A stretch of 64,000 bases of DNA from Rutidosis leptorrhynchoides (Eukaryota; Streptophyta; Magnoliopsida; Asterales; Asteraceae): contig NC_092337.1 in the NCBI RefSeq assembly GCF_046630445.1, positions 187,618,501-187,682,500 on the forward strand, written 5' to 3'. Numbering within the stretch: position 1 is the stretch's first letter; the number at the start of each line of letters is the position of its first letter. A model generated the notes under the pieces. That model was not told where the DNA came from and ran no database searches. It saw nothing but the letters and a program-made list of their open reading frames with translations. The position numbers and the translations under genes were made by a program. Below, in pieces: positions 34,561-47,599 of the stretch.

Positions 34561-35900
34561 AACTGGGTATTGGTAACCTGCATAATATGCATAATATGAG
34601 GACATTAGTAGATTTTAAAGCACTACAATATATATATATTAATATCTTTATTGTGACTGATATATAAACTATGAATCAAGTTAACATGACTTACACAGTT
34701 TTGAAAGCATTGATCGGCCTTATGTCTTGATCGATAAAGACCCGGCATCCATACATTTGGTTACTAACCTGCGGGCCTATTTTGCATACCGAGTATGATA
34801 TTAAAAGTGTTATTTAGGTATGATTCAATTTAAAAGGTTCTGGTGCATAAAACTATAATAGATTTTATTCTAACCATTAAAATCACGTAGTTTGCAGTTG
34901 TTTATGAGGCAGATGATTAAAGACCCATCTTCCCTATGTGCCTCAAGATACTGATAGAGCTGTTCAGCAAGGGTTGACCAAAGCAAACACTTAATACGGG
35001 TACCACTGCATTATTAATTCAAACCATTCATCCTTTTAGTAGAGGATAATCGAACCATATATTAATTGAAAAGCAGATACAATTTAAATCAATTATAATG
35101 ATAGAGTTGTTAAACTAACCCCAAATCACGAAGGAAAAAACTCAGGGACTTCTTCGCAATTCCTTTGTCCCATTTCACTTCGATAGGACTGTTTGCAATC
35201 AGCTGCCCCATAACATCTGTTTTAAATTTAACCAATTGTTTATCAATCATATATTGAATGGGTATGTTTATATGATAAGCAAATTAATTACATTGGCTCC
35301 AAAGATTGTTTTTCTTACCAAAGGCAGTTAACCCATCAATGTCCCAATCGTTAACACTAACATATGGGACAGGGAAAAAACCATCCTCCCTTATCTCAAA
35401 AGGTGCAGCCCTGCGAACAATAGTTTGGCGCATCAAAACAACCTTCCACTCATTGGGTGCCATCCTATAGTTTTTTTCTTCGTACTCGATTACACCAAAT
35501 CCGGTCAGATCCAAAAAACTACCTTCAACAAATGTTCTACGGAAAAAAGCAATCAACTTCTTTGGAATTGTAGCAGCAATCTTGTTTCCCTATTATATAT
35601 GGCAAATCCATCGATTAGTAATACATCCAGTACAACAAATACACATTACATTTCGATAGTATGTAAAAACGTAAAAAAATAAATATTGCCTATATTGAAT
35701 GATAAAGATTGAAAATAATAAAATAAGACAGAATGAAGTTATACCTGTGCATCGATGAACACCATCTCAATAGATGCCAACACATTGGGACTGGTCCAGT
35801 AGTTCCTTTCCCAGAGCGAAAAGACTTTGATTCGGATCGAAGGTTTCACCAATTCATTGTTCAACATGTTCAAAGCAACAAATTCTTGGTTGTTAGCCAT
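34561..35900 (-). CDS. RPA1-like (replication protein A 70-kDa) OB-fold protein, 3'-truncated, multi-exon
   Basis: Exons inferred by eye on the minus strand are 35900-35745, 35589-35319, 35216-35120, 35005-34875, 34776-34695 and 34577-34561. All introns have GT and AG ends and all phases agree. About 251 residues can be read: MANNQEFVALNMLNNELVKP, then KVFSLWERNYW, an OB-fold segment of the DUF223/RPA1 kind (IPKKLIAFFRRTFVEGSFLDL, YRMAPNEWKVVLM) and a second domain (VMGQLIANSP, TRIKCLLWSTLAEQLYQYL, VSNQMYGCRVFIDQDI). RPA1 binds single-stranded DNA in replication and repair. Full-length RPA1 proteins are much longer; this one ends where the gypsy fragment begins at 34560. Plant Helitrons can also encode RPA-like proteins, so a transposon origin remains possible. 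Confidence 0.72.
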
Positions 35901-35987
35901 ATGGTTTAATTGTAAAATATGAATTACAGTAAAAGATGAATTGATGGGTCAGTATGAGAGTGAAGAAATGATTGAGCAATGATCGGC

Positions 35988-35996
35988 TTTTATAGT
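35988..35996 (-). promoter_or_regulatory. Candidate TATA box of the RPA1-like gene
   Basis: On the minus strand CTATAAAAG lies about 90 bp upstream of the ATG at 35900, a usual plant spacing for a TATA box plus a 5' leader of about 60 nt. Confidence 0.5.
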
Positions 35997-35999
35997 CCA

Positions 36000-36846
36000 T
36001 ATTAGACGATTTGGAAAACCTAAAACGGAGGTAAAATCGCTAAACTAGGTTGTTGATACGTGAGATAAGAATGAATCCCCAAATTACGGGATTGTTTGAT
36101 TGATATTCTGGAGTTGGAAATCAACAGTATTTATTTATTTTTATTTTTTTTGAATCTGAAATTGGATACTGCCGATTATGGAGCTGTAATTTTAGATGAG
36201 ATTGTATATAAGAAATCTTGTAGAAGAATTAGGGAAGAATGAAATTGAAAGGATTCTTTAAAAGTCAAAGTTTCTTGAGTTTATAGGTTTATAGTTGTTT
36301 TCACGGCATAATAGATTATTAGCAGAATTAAATATTTATGTTATAAAAAATTAAATATAAAATAAGTAACAGATCATGCCTAATGTTTGGGAACAAATTA
36401 ATTAATTAGCATTGAATGAATTTGACTTTTCCTAACTTTTCCTAGTTTCACAATGTAAATCGGTTGTATGTATTTGACTTTTCATTTCATTGTTCCAAAT
36501 TAAATCGGAATTCCAAATTAAATCGGATGTATTTTATTTAAATCTGTAAATTTGAGTGATTTTAAGGATAGGTTAGTCATTGAGTTAAAGCTTTAAAATT
36601 TGGTTTGTAATTAAATTTCGTATTTTGAATTAAGGGTGAGATGATGGTAGTTAGGATTGATCTAATGGTTGGGATTTGTTTTTAGGAAGATTTAATTTAA
36701 TCAAATTTAACTTTATAATAATACACCATATTTGTTTGTTTTTGCTAAATGAGGATATTCCGACCGGCGAAAGTAGCAGGGTTCCGGTCATCTTTTTGTT
36801 CGACGAATACACACTTTAAAATCCAATCGATCCTTGCTTCACCAGA
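36000..36846. other. Shared intergenic region between two divergent genes
   Basis: The region separates the starts of the RPA1-like gene (minus) and the 194-aa gene (plus). It is AT-rich and contains no long frame. Sequence from about 36735 to 36846 is likely the 5' leader of the plus-strand gene. Confidence 0.5.
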
Positions 36847-39581
36847 ATGGGCTCATCGGAATCCACGCTTCTAAACTCACAGGTAACCTATTAACCTAAT
36901 TCATTTCAACAATTCAATAAAAAATCCGAATAATTTTAATCACTCTAATCGTTGTTTTTTGTTTTATGTGAAGAAGAGTGAAGATGGAATCACGACCGTC
37001 TCTGAACGATTTGAAGATGTGGACCCTGTCCTTCAAAAGCTTCGATCTCTTCAAATTGTTAACTTCTTTTTCATTCATTACTTCAATTCAATTCAATTAA
37101 CCTGCAAGTCTATTATACTAGAAATCAGTAAATTAGCAATTAGTTCATGTATTACTATGATGTGAGTCACTATTGATATGATCTAATTTTGAAACTGTTG
37201 TTGATTCATAATACAATTTGTGAATTTGTGATTGAAAATAATTATGATTATAATTATAATACTTGAGCAGGCATCTCCAATATTCACATCTGCACCAACA
37301 GAAAGCAGCTTGACAGATATTTTGGTCAAAAAACAATCAACTTCTTCTAATGCAGGTATGTTAAGCGTTTATAGTTCTACTCGATAATTGCTTGATACTT
37401 TACAACTCGCAAATGTTGTTGAATGATATATGGGATAATTTCTTAGGGAACATGTTATATGCACAATGATATACCTTTTTATGATATCATGATATTTATT
37501 GATGGTGTACAGAATGCTAATTACGGAATAGCTAATTGTTTTATAGATTGATTTGGTTGATAAAAATGCACTTGATACTGATTTTTTTTTTTTTCCACTT
37601 GTGCTTGAGATAGGTATTGTAGATCCGAAGGTGATTTTGGAATTATTCTCAATGTACAAAGAATTGCAAGAAAAACAGGTTCAGAACATCAACAAAAGAC
37701 AGGTCCGCTTTTCATTTGAACGATAAAAGTGTTTGATCAAGTTTGTTTATAAAAGAAATGATGACTGTTTATAAGTCAACCATGGTTTGTAAGGGTTGGA
37801 TACAACGCATAGAATGTAAATACACATTCGCTTGTGTCTATTTTTTTGACTTTGTATTTAATGGGGCGGTTTTTGGTATATCTGCAGGAAGAAATAGAAA
37901 ACAAGATAGAAGTTGCTGATGCTTTGGCGTTAAAACTTTTTCAACGATATAATTATTCTGTTTCAGCAATGAAGACAACAACAACTCACCTATCTGGAGG
38001 TATTATCCTACTTGGCTACTTCACAAATCTGATAACTTGGTTAACATTTACTATCTCTACTGAGATATGTTGACTCATGCATCACAATTCTTTTGTTGTG
38101 TCATAACTGATAAATTGATAATCTTGTTTAATTAAGATGACTTGATATATTTTCTAGCAGACTTGCTTGTTTAAATAAAGAATTGTTATGACATCGTTTC
38201 TCAATAAGGTGCATTTACATTAGGTATATTATAGGCCTTTTAAAGTTTCAAATCCCAAATACTACAAAGTAACTAATAAGAGGAATGAAATTGCTATTTT
38301 TGATTTCTTTATCAGTAATAGGAATTTCACTTCATTTCCTTTTTTGTAATTGGTAGATGTATGTCAAATATTTCATAATAAGATCCATAATCGCTTCTCA
38401 AATCGTTTGTCCATTTTTCTCTTTGTTGTACCCTGATTCTCTTTTTGTTATATATTTCATTAGATTTATATTCTCTCAAACAACAACAACAACAACAAAA
38501 CCTAATACCACATGAGTAGTGTATGGGGGAGGTGAGATGCAGACAATCCTTCCCCTATCCGAGAATAAAGACAAGTCATTTCTCCACCCAGAGTGAAACA
38601 CTCTCAAGATTAGAGAAAGTCATCCCTCTCTTTATTCGACGGATAAAGAGATTGCTTCCGAGAGGACATCCGGCCTTTAAGTAGGAAAAAGTTTTTTTTT
38701 TTTTTTTTTTAAATATTAAAAATACAAAATAAAAATAATAATAGACGCCATGAAAATGGTAGAATCAAAATTTACATGGGTTTTAAATCCTGCCTGGAAT
38801 TTAATTTAGGCTCTAAGAGTCAGTCAAAACGCCAATAAATCGACGATTGTTGTCGACTCAATAGAGCCGTTGTAAAAGTCGGTTTGGGAACTAGTCAGTC
38901 TCGACTCGCTCAAAAACGCCTTAAAAGTCTGTCATCGCTAATATGTCGGGTCAAAGCCGGTCAAATTCGGGCTGAGTCAGTCTGAGTAGGTGAAAGTCAT
39001 AGTTTGGTCAAAATTGTATATTTTTTAAAATTAGATTTTTTGTCATTAACCAAAGGGCTTATAGCCTAGCGGTAATCGAGGCGTCCTTTAATCAAGAAGT
39101 TGGGACATCATATAGTTTGTATTAATTGTGGATTAATTCGTGTTGGGTGTGTGAATTGATATTCTAATAAAAAAGATTTTGTGTCATATATCCATGTTCT
39201 CAAATCGCGACTTTTATAACCTTGCTCTCAAATTAACTTATACATAATATTGTGCATCAATATAATACTACAATGTAACCTCTTGTTCATCATTATTCAT
39301 TGTATGTACCAAACGTCTTTTAAGACTATTGATAATCCTTTAATTTTAATCTGTTAAAACAAATGTTGTCAACAACTAACGAGATCAACATGTTGGTTTA
39401 AGTTGATGAGTTACAGGTGGAACTTGGAGAGTTGAAAGGAAGGCTAACTGAAGTAATGAGTAATTGTGATAGTTTATGCAACAGAATTACTACTGATGGG
39501 CCCGAACCACTTCGCTCGTCTGTTAAACCATTTGCAGCTGCAGCTGCTGATTTAAAACCAACCACAAGCTCTTCTACTTAA
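36847..39581 (+). CDS. Conserved-looking 194-aa protein of unknown function, six exons
   Basis: Exons read by eye are 36847-36882, 36974-37057, 37271-37355, 37614-37702, 37888-37999 and 39403-39581. Introns have GT/AG ends and phases agree, giving 194 codons plus TAA. The protein begins MGSSESTLLNSQ. It has a short FTSAPTESSLTDILVKK segment, then a long helical, probably coiled-coil part (LELFSMYKELQEKQ, EEIENKIEVADALALKLFQRY, VDELQVELGELKGRLTEVMSN) and ends DGPEPLRSSVKPFAAAAAD with a Ser/Thr tail. There is no signal peptide or membrane span. I recognise the style of a conserved plant protein but cannot name it. Exon 2 has a tandem AAGAAG acceptor that could add or drop one Lys. Intron 5 (1.4 kb) holds a SINE-like insertion. 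Confidence 0.75.
38480..38712 (-). mobile_element. SINE-like or RTE-type LINE tail in intron 5
   Basis: On the minus strand the segment ends in a (GTT)n tail (plus-strand ACAACAACAACAACAAAACC at about 38481-38500), as in plant RTE LINEs and the SINEs they move. The plus strand contains GTATGGGGGAGGTGAGATGCAGA and GGATAAAGAGATTGCTTCCGA, which resemble their conserved 3' region. A T-tract follows at 38692-38710. No target duplication was found. Confidence 0.5.
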
Positions 39582-41956
39582 TGATCGAGAAATACTATTT
39601 TTTTCGCTAATTGTTTGTTGTACAGTTACTAGATATTTATTTTAGATTCTAGACACTGGGTGGTGGTTATATACATTGTCGGGCATATACTGGTTAACGA
39701 TTAGGTTATGTATGTTATGGCTAACTTATAAAATTGGTAGTAGTTAGTTTCGTTGTTGATATTGAGCAATTTAACTACCTTGAGACTCGCTATTTAAAAT
39801 CGAACTATCTTGTTATAGATAAGTTTGAAACCCAACTCTCGTCCGCTGTTATTTGCCGCTGTTATTTGCGTAAACTGGTCCGCTACCAGAGAGCAAGTCC
39901 GAAGTTTCATAACTTGCATTCAAAACTGGGTTACAAAATTTTGACTACAAAATCCATTCCAACTTGCAAAGTTAGGGGTAAATAGAAAGTTGTTTAGAAT
40001 TTTTGTAACGTATATGAGCTTCTGCATGTATTGGCAATGAAGCATGTAAATTTATCAAGTATAGTCAATCTTCTTTTTACATTTGTGATCTAGCTATTTT
40101 CAAAACTTTACAATATAGGAGATTTCTACTTTGCGTATAAATTATTACATGACATAAAGTATCACTTGGTACACAGGCGTCCCGTCGATTCTAATTTTTC
40201 GTATGGCCCATGTTCAGTTGATAAAAAATTGGCCTTTTGTATTCCAAAAACTTGTAAACATATGTAAGAATAAGATCAATAAATACTAGAACATTAGGTT
40301 AGTTACCGGCATCAGTCATTACAATATTTTTTTCCATAACTACTACATATTGTTAGATTAGATTATAGGCCTTTTGAATTATGAGCCCTGTACAAAAGCA
40401 CATGTTGAACGCCCTTAAATCCACCCATGACGTGGCATAAACACTACAATAAATAGTTCACACCAATTTTCTTTATTTTTAAATGAATCTACCATCTACC
40501 ATCTACCATCTTACGGAGTAGTATTTATTTGTATCCTATTCAATTATTTATTTTATCACTCTTTTATAGCTTTAAAGGCCTGTGGATTTCGTTTGTAGAC
40601 AGTTTTGGTTCTTCAGCGAATAAAAGAACAAATATATATTAAATGTGATCTGCAAAATTCATATACCTCAACTACTTATATACAGTATATAAAAACATTG
40701 AATGAAGCTAGTGTTATAAACACCGCAGCAAATTCATTGATTCACATCTTCATTTTTATTTTATTTTTATAATGGATAAAAAAAATTCTCAGAATAAAAT
40801 AAATTCATCAGGCAATACAAGTTTGGTTGGTCTTGTACGTGTAGAAAATAGTAAATCAATCTCCAACACAAGAATCAAACAATACCTCCATTACTTTATT
40901 AAACTCAAGAACAGATTCAATTCTAATTCTACTAATTAATATCACTTTCTCACTGAAATACCTACAAACTTACATATGGGTACAATTAAGAGATCAATCA
41001 CGAATAAGTTTTTCTACTTATTATGGATTATGGAAGGATGTTGCTTGTTGGCATGTTATTGAGCGAAGGTGGTTTAGTTTATGGACACTTTTAATGCTTC
41101 TTCACGAGAAGCATTTTCAGTCGCTGCAAGAGAGACGGTGCATGGTGTCATTTTTGCTTCAGCTGCTACTTGCTTGAATTTTTAATATGACTGTCCAAAA
41201 ATTAGTAAGTTTATAAATCACTTATAATATATGTGTGCTAATCAAGAATATTGAATATGGTATGCCATTATTGCATTTGTATGGATATTGACATAGTAGA
41301 TAACAAGTTAAAGCAAGCAACTCAAATGCATTTGGTCATTCGGTACAAGTTTTGCTCATATACAGAGGTTTTAAAGTCGTTAAACTTTTTAAAGTTTCTG
41401 TATTTTAAATATCAGTTGATTATTAGTAACATATGTAGTTTTTAACCTTTCCTTTTGACGTCATTATTCATTTGCAATAGATCTGTATGCGCAGACTGTT
41501 AGGAGTGGCGTTGGTATGATATTTTGTTAACATAATGCGCAATTATCCGAAGATTCTTCAATAGAAGGTTTGTTCACTTTGACAACAACCATTAACTTAA
41601 TATTTGTATTGAACTTTCTAACTACTAAAATTTATTAAGTGCACGTTCTGTTGACAAGTACTCAACAAATGCATGCATCAGAATTTGACTATTGTCTTCA
41701 AGCATGTACAACCGTCACACGTGGTTACAATGCAGTGATGCACACACTAAATTGCGTAAGATATACAATTTTTATGTTACTAACAATGGAGGGCAAATTC
41801 AACTTTTTGGAACTCCACCAACTCACTATTATTTAAACCAGTAAGTAGCATCCTAACTTTTGTAGTTCGCACTCCACATATGCATTCCATCTCTCCAGCT
41901 TTTTATAGGCCAATTATGTAGTTTCCTTAAGTTTTCACATTAACATGTCACCTAAT
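39582..41956. other. Intergenic DNA downstream of the 194-aa gene
   Basis: AT-rich sequence without a supportable gene. The only distinct structure is a perfect 9-bp hairpin AATGCTTCT-TCACG-AGAAGCATT at 41093-41115. Short frames such as 41639-41836 show no recognisable motif. Confidence 0.5.
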
Positions 41957-42058
41957 CAAGGTTGGAGAACCTGGATATCGGGGAGATCTCTTTTGAACAT
42001 TTTTGGGGAGATCTCGGCATCTCGAAATAATCTGAGATCTCGGATGTTGACTTGCGTT

Positions 42059-42146
<88 letters not shown>

Positions 42147-42352
42147 GTTTTTACGAAATTTTACAAGAAAATCCTAGAAATTACGAGATATTATAAGAAA
42201 ATTCGAGAAATTGGCAAGAAAATCTGTGAAATCGTGGCTTTGACGAAGTATGAAATCTGTGAAAATCTGTGAAAATTCGGGATATGGACATCTCGTCTCG
42301 GCTGCATTCCAAAAAAGAGATCTTTGGGGAGATAAGGAGTTTTACAACACTG
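41957..42352. mobile_element. hAT-type MITE with internal (TA)n
   Basis: The 8-bp target duplication CACCTAAT lies at 41949-41956 and 42353-42360. Imperfect terminal inverted repeats are CAAGGTTGGAGAAC at the left and CAGTGTTGTAAAAC (reverse complement) at the right, each continuing into GAGATCTC-rich sequence. The element has no coding capacity. Its middle contains a (TA)n tract. Confidence 0.8.
42064..42145. repeat. (TA)n microsatellite inside the MITE
   Basis: About 41 perfect TA units. Tyr-Ile frames over it are artefacts. Confidence 0.95.
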
Positions 42353-42360
42353 CACCTAAT

Positions 42361-43014
<654 letters not shown>

Positions 43015-43958
43015 TTAATTGTCGTACAGAGTAAAGATTTCAGCCTCAGTACAAATTCTCATCCAGACTGGACCTAATACCCTGATTATCTCTTCTTCCT
43101 TCTTCCCATCCTTATCCAACACTATGACTACTTCTTCAGAGTGGTCATCATAGTACCACCAGTGGAATCTCGAACTAAATTTCAACGGAATTTTTCTCAA
43201 AGGAACCTTCGTCATGGTTTTGGCAAGATTAAACTTCACAATTCGTTGAGATTTCCTCGTTGTAAGATTGTTCCTATAACTAATCTTGGGATATTGCTGT
43301 CGAAATCCTTCCAAATTCTTGGATTCAAACGCAATCCTGACCCTCTTCTGAAGTAGGTCATGTATCCCATCATAATCATAGTATAACATCTTCAACCTGG
43401 CTATTTGCATGAGCTCAAAATAAGAAAGAGATTTAAACTCATGAAAATATTTGATGTAATTAACGCGAAATTCTCTCTTAATCGCATAAATGTTATATTC
43501 TTTGATATAAGCCCGGGCCAAAATGTTTCCTTTGCCAGCTCTTGAGCCTCCTCAATTAATAAACTTCAAGTACTTAGGCTCAACCTTTGGTTTCTTACAA
43601 TACTTTCTTATCCTCAGCAATATCTTCCACTTTCCTCTAATACTTCTACATTTTCTTTATTTATCTTTACCGACAAAAATCCATCTGACAAGACTTCAGT
43701 CTTTCCTTTTTCTTTACACTTCCTATTCAACAACTCATCATTCATTTCAAAATACTCAATAAAACTTGGAAGATCTTCTTTATTAGCATTCAGATATGTA
43801 GGATAATCATCTGTCGTTGTATCTTCAAAAAGAACATCGTCAAAATCTCCATCACTAAAACCATTATGAGTTTCTTCATCAGTGGTCTCGTCCTCATATT
43901 GCGGACCTGTTGACGAGGCGTCGGCTGTTACACTTTCTTCTTGCTCTTGACGCATCAT
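43015..43958 (-). pseudogene. Decayed protein of unknown family, C-terminal part (two frames)
   Basis: Two minus-strand frames appear to belong to one protein. The upstream frame (43958-43614) is acidic, with MMRQEQEESVTADASSTGP, DDVLFEDTTTDDYPTY and LPSFIEYFEMNDELL. The downstream frame (43521-43015, 168 aa) reads YNIYAIKREFRVNYI, SYFELMQIARLKMLYYDYD, RKSQRIVKFNLAKTMTKVPLRKIP and WWYYDDHSEEVVIVLD. A frameshift lies between them around 43520-43614. More degraded sequence continues upstream to 45420 and overlaps an inverted repeat. I do not recognise the family. A retroelement-associated or captured gene is plausible because a second copy lies nearby. Confidence 0.45.
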
Positions 43959-44496
43959 AGTGTTCAGTTCCTCTTTAGAGAGGTTGTGAGGGATCTCTCC
44001 ATCCTCTCAGTCATTATAAACAATGGAATGGTATAGTTCATCCCGCATATCAAGAAAATCACATGAAGTATTAGAAATCTTAAGAGAAGTTAATAACATT
44101 GGATTCTCCTTGGTTCCTGGTGCAACTACTAGCTGATTTTCATGTCCAATTTAGGTTCATTCTCCCCTTTTTCCCTTAAATCATCAAAACCATCAACTTC
44201 TTCTTCTTCCACAAGTTCAACCATCTAAAACTTTTCATCCTAATGATCCATTCTCAACTTCACAGGTCGATTTGAGCAGACACAATCATCAAATTCGGAC
44301 TTTCAAATGTTTTTTTTAATTTCAATAAATCATCCTTCTGTTCATTCATAAGATTTTTCAATCATACGATCTCATCACCCTTAGCTCTGTTTCAGCTTAA
44401 TGTTTGAAAAGTTTTTCCTCCATTTCATTCTTAAACTTTAGCTAATCAGATATCGATTTCAACAGAATATTAGTAAAAAAATTGAACAACTAATGG

Positions 44497-45420
44497 ATTG
44501 AAAATTGTACCAGTACCACTTGGAGTCATCTGTAGTACATGTGGAGTTGAAGTGTAAAATGTATGTTGTGATGTCTAGTGTGGGTTTATATGTGATTGTC
44601 GGTGTTGTTGTAGCTGAGATCCAAGTTAAGTCTCAGAAGTAGATTCAGTAGATGGCTTCACAATTAGATTAAACTTTTTCCTTTTTGGTTTAGGTTTCGT
44701 TGTAATTTGAGAGCCTTCAGCCCCAAGTTGTTTCCTCATTTTCAACTCAAACAAACATGCAACAATTTCATTAAGTATAAACATAGTTAATCATACATAC
44801 TATCTAAATTACAAAATTTTAAACTACATATTAGTTAACACATTATCTAAAGTGCAATAATTGTTCCAGTTTAACATCTTCAGTGACTGGCCACTCATCC
44901 ACAATATCATCACCTAAGAATAGCTCATTTAATAGTACAACATATGGAAAGGTCTACCCAAATCCTCTTGGAGTCCAACCATTCTTCTTGCCACAATTAG
45001 GTTAGGTTCACCTTAATTCTTTCATTCATGCACATCAAAATTAAAGCTTCCGTCACAAACATTTCGTCATCATCATTATCATCCTTGAACATAACGTTTT
45101 TCTTGATCACCATCAAGAATGATTGGTATTCATCACGAATATCTCCATTTCTGATTATAACAAGACCTCGGTTGATAACTGTGTACTCTCGTCTGCAAAG
45201 ACCCATCACAAATCTGTAAACATGGGACCAGGAGCTTGTATTATGTTCATGCTTTCACTATAGAACTTGTGCCCATTATCAGGCACAACAAGGATATCCG
45301 CAAACTCTTCCAAAGTCTAGTTGTATGAAGTAACAAACAAATTAATATGAAAACTTTTGTTCTTTTGTTCATTGAAGACATAAATTATGTAAAACTCCCT
45401 AACAAGCTGTAGAACGAACT
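44497..45420 (-). repeat. Left arm of a large imperfect inverted repeat
   Basis: Reading on the minus strand, this arm matches 45440-46125 and then 47345-47590 of the right arm. Shared protein-level traces are VVPDNG.KFYSES, RREYTVINRGL, DDNDDDE and MTPSGTG. The arm also holds the frame 45209-44997. Confidence 0.7.
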
Positions 45421-45439
45421 ATGTCTTCAATGAACAAAA

Positions 45440-47590
45440 TAGAAAAAGCGTTCATATTACATTCCACAGTTTGTCAGTGAGTATTACACAAATTATGTCT
45501 TCAATGAAAAAAAGAACAAAAGCATTAATATTAATATGTTTGGTACTTCATATAACTAGACTTCAAAATAGTTTAATGAGCTCTTTGTTGTGCCAGATAA
45601 TGGGCTCAAGTTCTACAGTGAAAGTAAGAACATGAGACAAGCTCCCGATCCCAGGTTTACAGCCTTTGGATTCGTGATGGGTCTTTGTAGATGAGAGTAC
45701 CCCTTCACCAACCAAGGACCTTATATAATCAGATATGGAGATTTTCATGATGAATACCAAACACTCTTGATGATGATCAAGAAAAATGTTATGTTCGGGG
45801 ATAATGATGATGATGATGATGACGAACTATTTGTGAGTGAATATTTCATTTTAATGTGTATGATTGAATGAATCAAGGTGAACATGACATATGTGGTGGC
45901 AAGAATGATGGTTGAACTCTTAAGAGATTCGAGAAGACCTTTGCCAATACGTTGTATTGTTAAATGAGCTGTTCTGGGGTGAGGATATTGTGGATAAGTA
46001 GCCAGTTACCGAAGAGTTTGAAACTGAAACAATTATTGCACTTTAGATGATGTGTCAACCAATCCGTGGTTAAAAATTTTGTAATTCGGATAGTCTGTGT
46101 AGTTAACTATGTTTGTACTTAAACTTACTTTTAAATCTATGTCTGTATTGGAAAAACTTACGCTACATAGATGTATAGTATTTTAAACCATGAAATTATC
46201 AGTATGTGTACATGAAATTTCCTCGTGGTGTTTGATGATTACATGTTAGTCTAATGTCATGTTTATCTTATGATAGACGAATGCTCTTTCTAATTCGGAT
46301 TTTTGCAGTTTACTACAAAATGTCAGAAGCTGAACAATTGAGTTCTACTACAGCTTCAGCTTTCGGTGCAGAACCAGTGACCATGTCAAAGGATCTTCCG
46401 GCACTTGAAGCTTACGAATAGAATAACCTTCTAGCATGTTTTAATGATACTGGCCCAAATTCCAAAATTTTCAAAGGTTTCATAGAGTTTCTGAATAGGT
46501 CACAAATTATGAAAGCCATTTCAATTTCGTGTATTCCGTATTATTCTCACCAGAAAGATTCCTGGAAGAATGCAGCCGTGGATACTGAAAAAGGCAAGAA
46601 ATTCATTAAGAGAGGAAATTGGACAATTATCAAAATCACACCTCAAATAATCTGAGAGAAAATTGATTTCGAGGATTTAATTGATATGCTAACAAAGTTG
46701 CTTAAAATGAAGGTTAGATGTTGTATACTAAGATGAGGATACTAGGTAATGTAGAGAAAGGGGGTGTTAAAGGAACTAGTTTCGACTGTGTAGTATCAGT
46801 GTTTGTCAGTTGTAGTGGTTCTATGTTTGAGTGCATTGAAAAAAAGGATTTGATGAATTAAATTAAATATTCTGGTGTGTGATTGCTTCATTGGTATTGA
46901 AGGTTGACTTTAGTTTCTATGAGTTAGTTTTTAAGTTTATGGTGGACGATGTTAATAACCAGAGCCACCTTGTGTACCTAAGAATTTTGCAAATCATTAT
47001 CAATAAACAAGCTCATTGATTGCTAAAAGCAAAGAATGATGTGATCATGCTAAAACACATGAAATATCTATTGTTTAATCTTATTAATCATAAGAAGTCT
47101 GACAATAATAGGAAGTTGATTTGTCACTTGGTTAGAGAAAACTATCAATGTCCACCCCGTAAGCAATGGAGAAATACTAACAGCAACTCGGGAACTGAAC
47201 CTGCATTAGAAATCAAAAATGATGAAGAAGTTGATCAGCCTGTCTGTAACTGACCTATGACTAGTGAAAATGTGACTAGACTTGTAGATGAAGCTGATGA
47301 CGAGGATCTTGAGGAAATTGATCCGAGTTTTTTGAATTGAAAACGATGAAATATGTTAAAGCCGAAGGCTGTAAAATTACAATGAAACCTAAACAAAAAT
47401 AGCATAAGTTTAAACTCGTTTTGAAGCCATCTGTTGGATCTAATTTTGAGACTCAAACTTGGATCTCAGTAACAACAACAACAATCACAACTAAACTCAC
47501 AACAGATCTCACAACAGACAAGTTGCCAATTCAATTCCACCTGTATCACATGACTCCAAGTGGAACTGGTGCAATTTTTTATCGATGTGT
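45440..47590 (+). pseudogene. Right arm: inverted, decayed copy of the same gene with a 1.2-kb extra segment
   Basis: Positions 45440-46125 and 47345-47590 mirror the left arm. Between them 46130-47340 is unique to this arm. It starts after an acceptor-like TTTTTGCAG with MSEAEQLSSTTASAF (ATG 46320) and continues through FIEFLNRSQIMKAIS, YYSHQKDSWKNAAVD and IIKITPQII. A later part reads FYELVFKFMVDDVNN and YLRILQIIIN. In-frame stops (about 46419 and 46652, and one after NKQAH near 47015) show decay. The segment looks like the N-terminal part of a plant retroelement-associated protein, but I cannot name the family. Confidence 0.5.
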
Positions 47591-47599
47591 AAAATCGTA

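Noticed and set aside
39062-39110. Possible tRNA-derived SINE head (TAGCCTAGCGGT resembles an A box) in intron 5
   Set aside because: No B box at the expected distance, no tail and no target duplication.
43015-43958. Endogenous pararetrovirus origin of the decayed gene
   Set aside because: No coat-protein knuckle, movement-protein, protease or RT motif could be seen.
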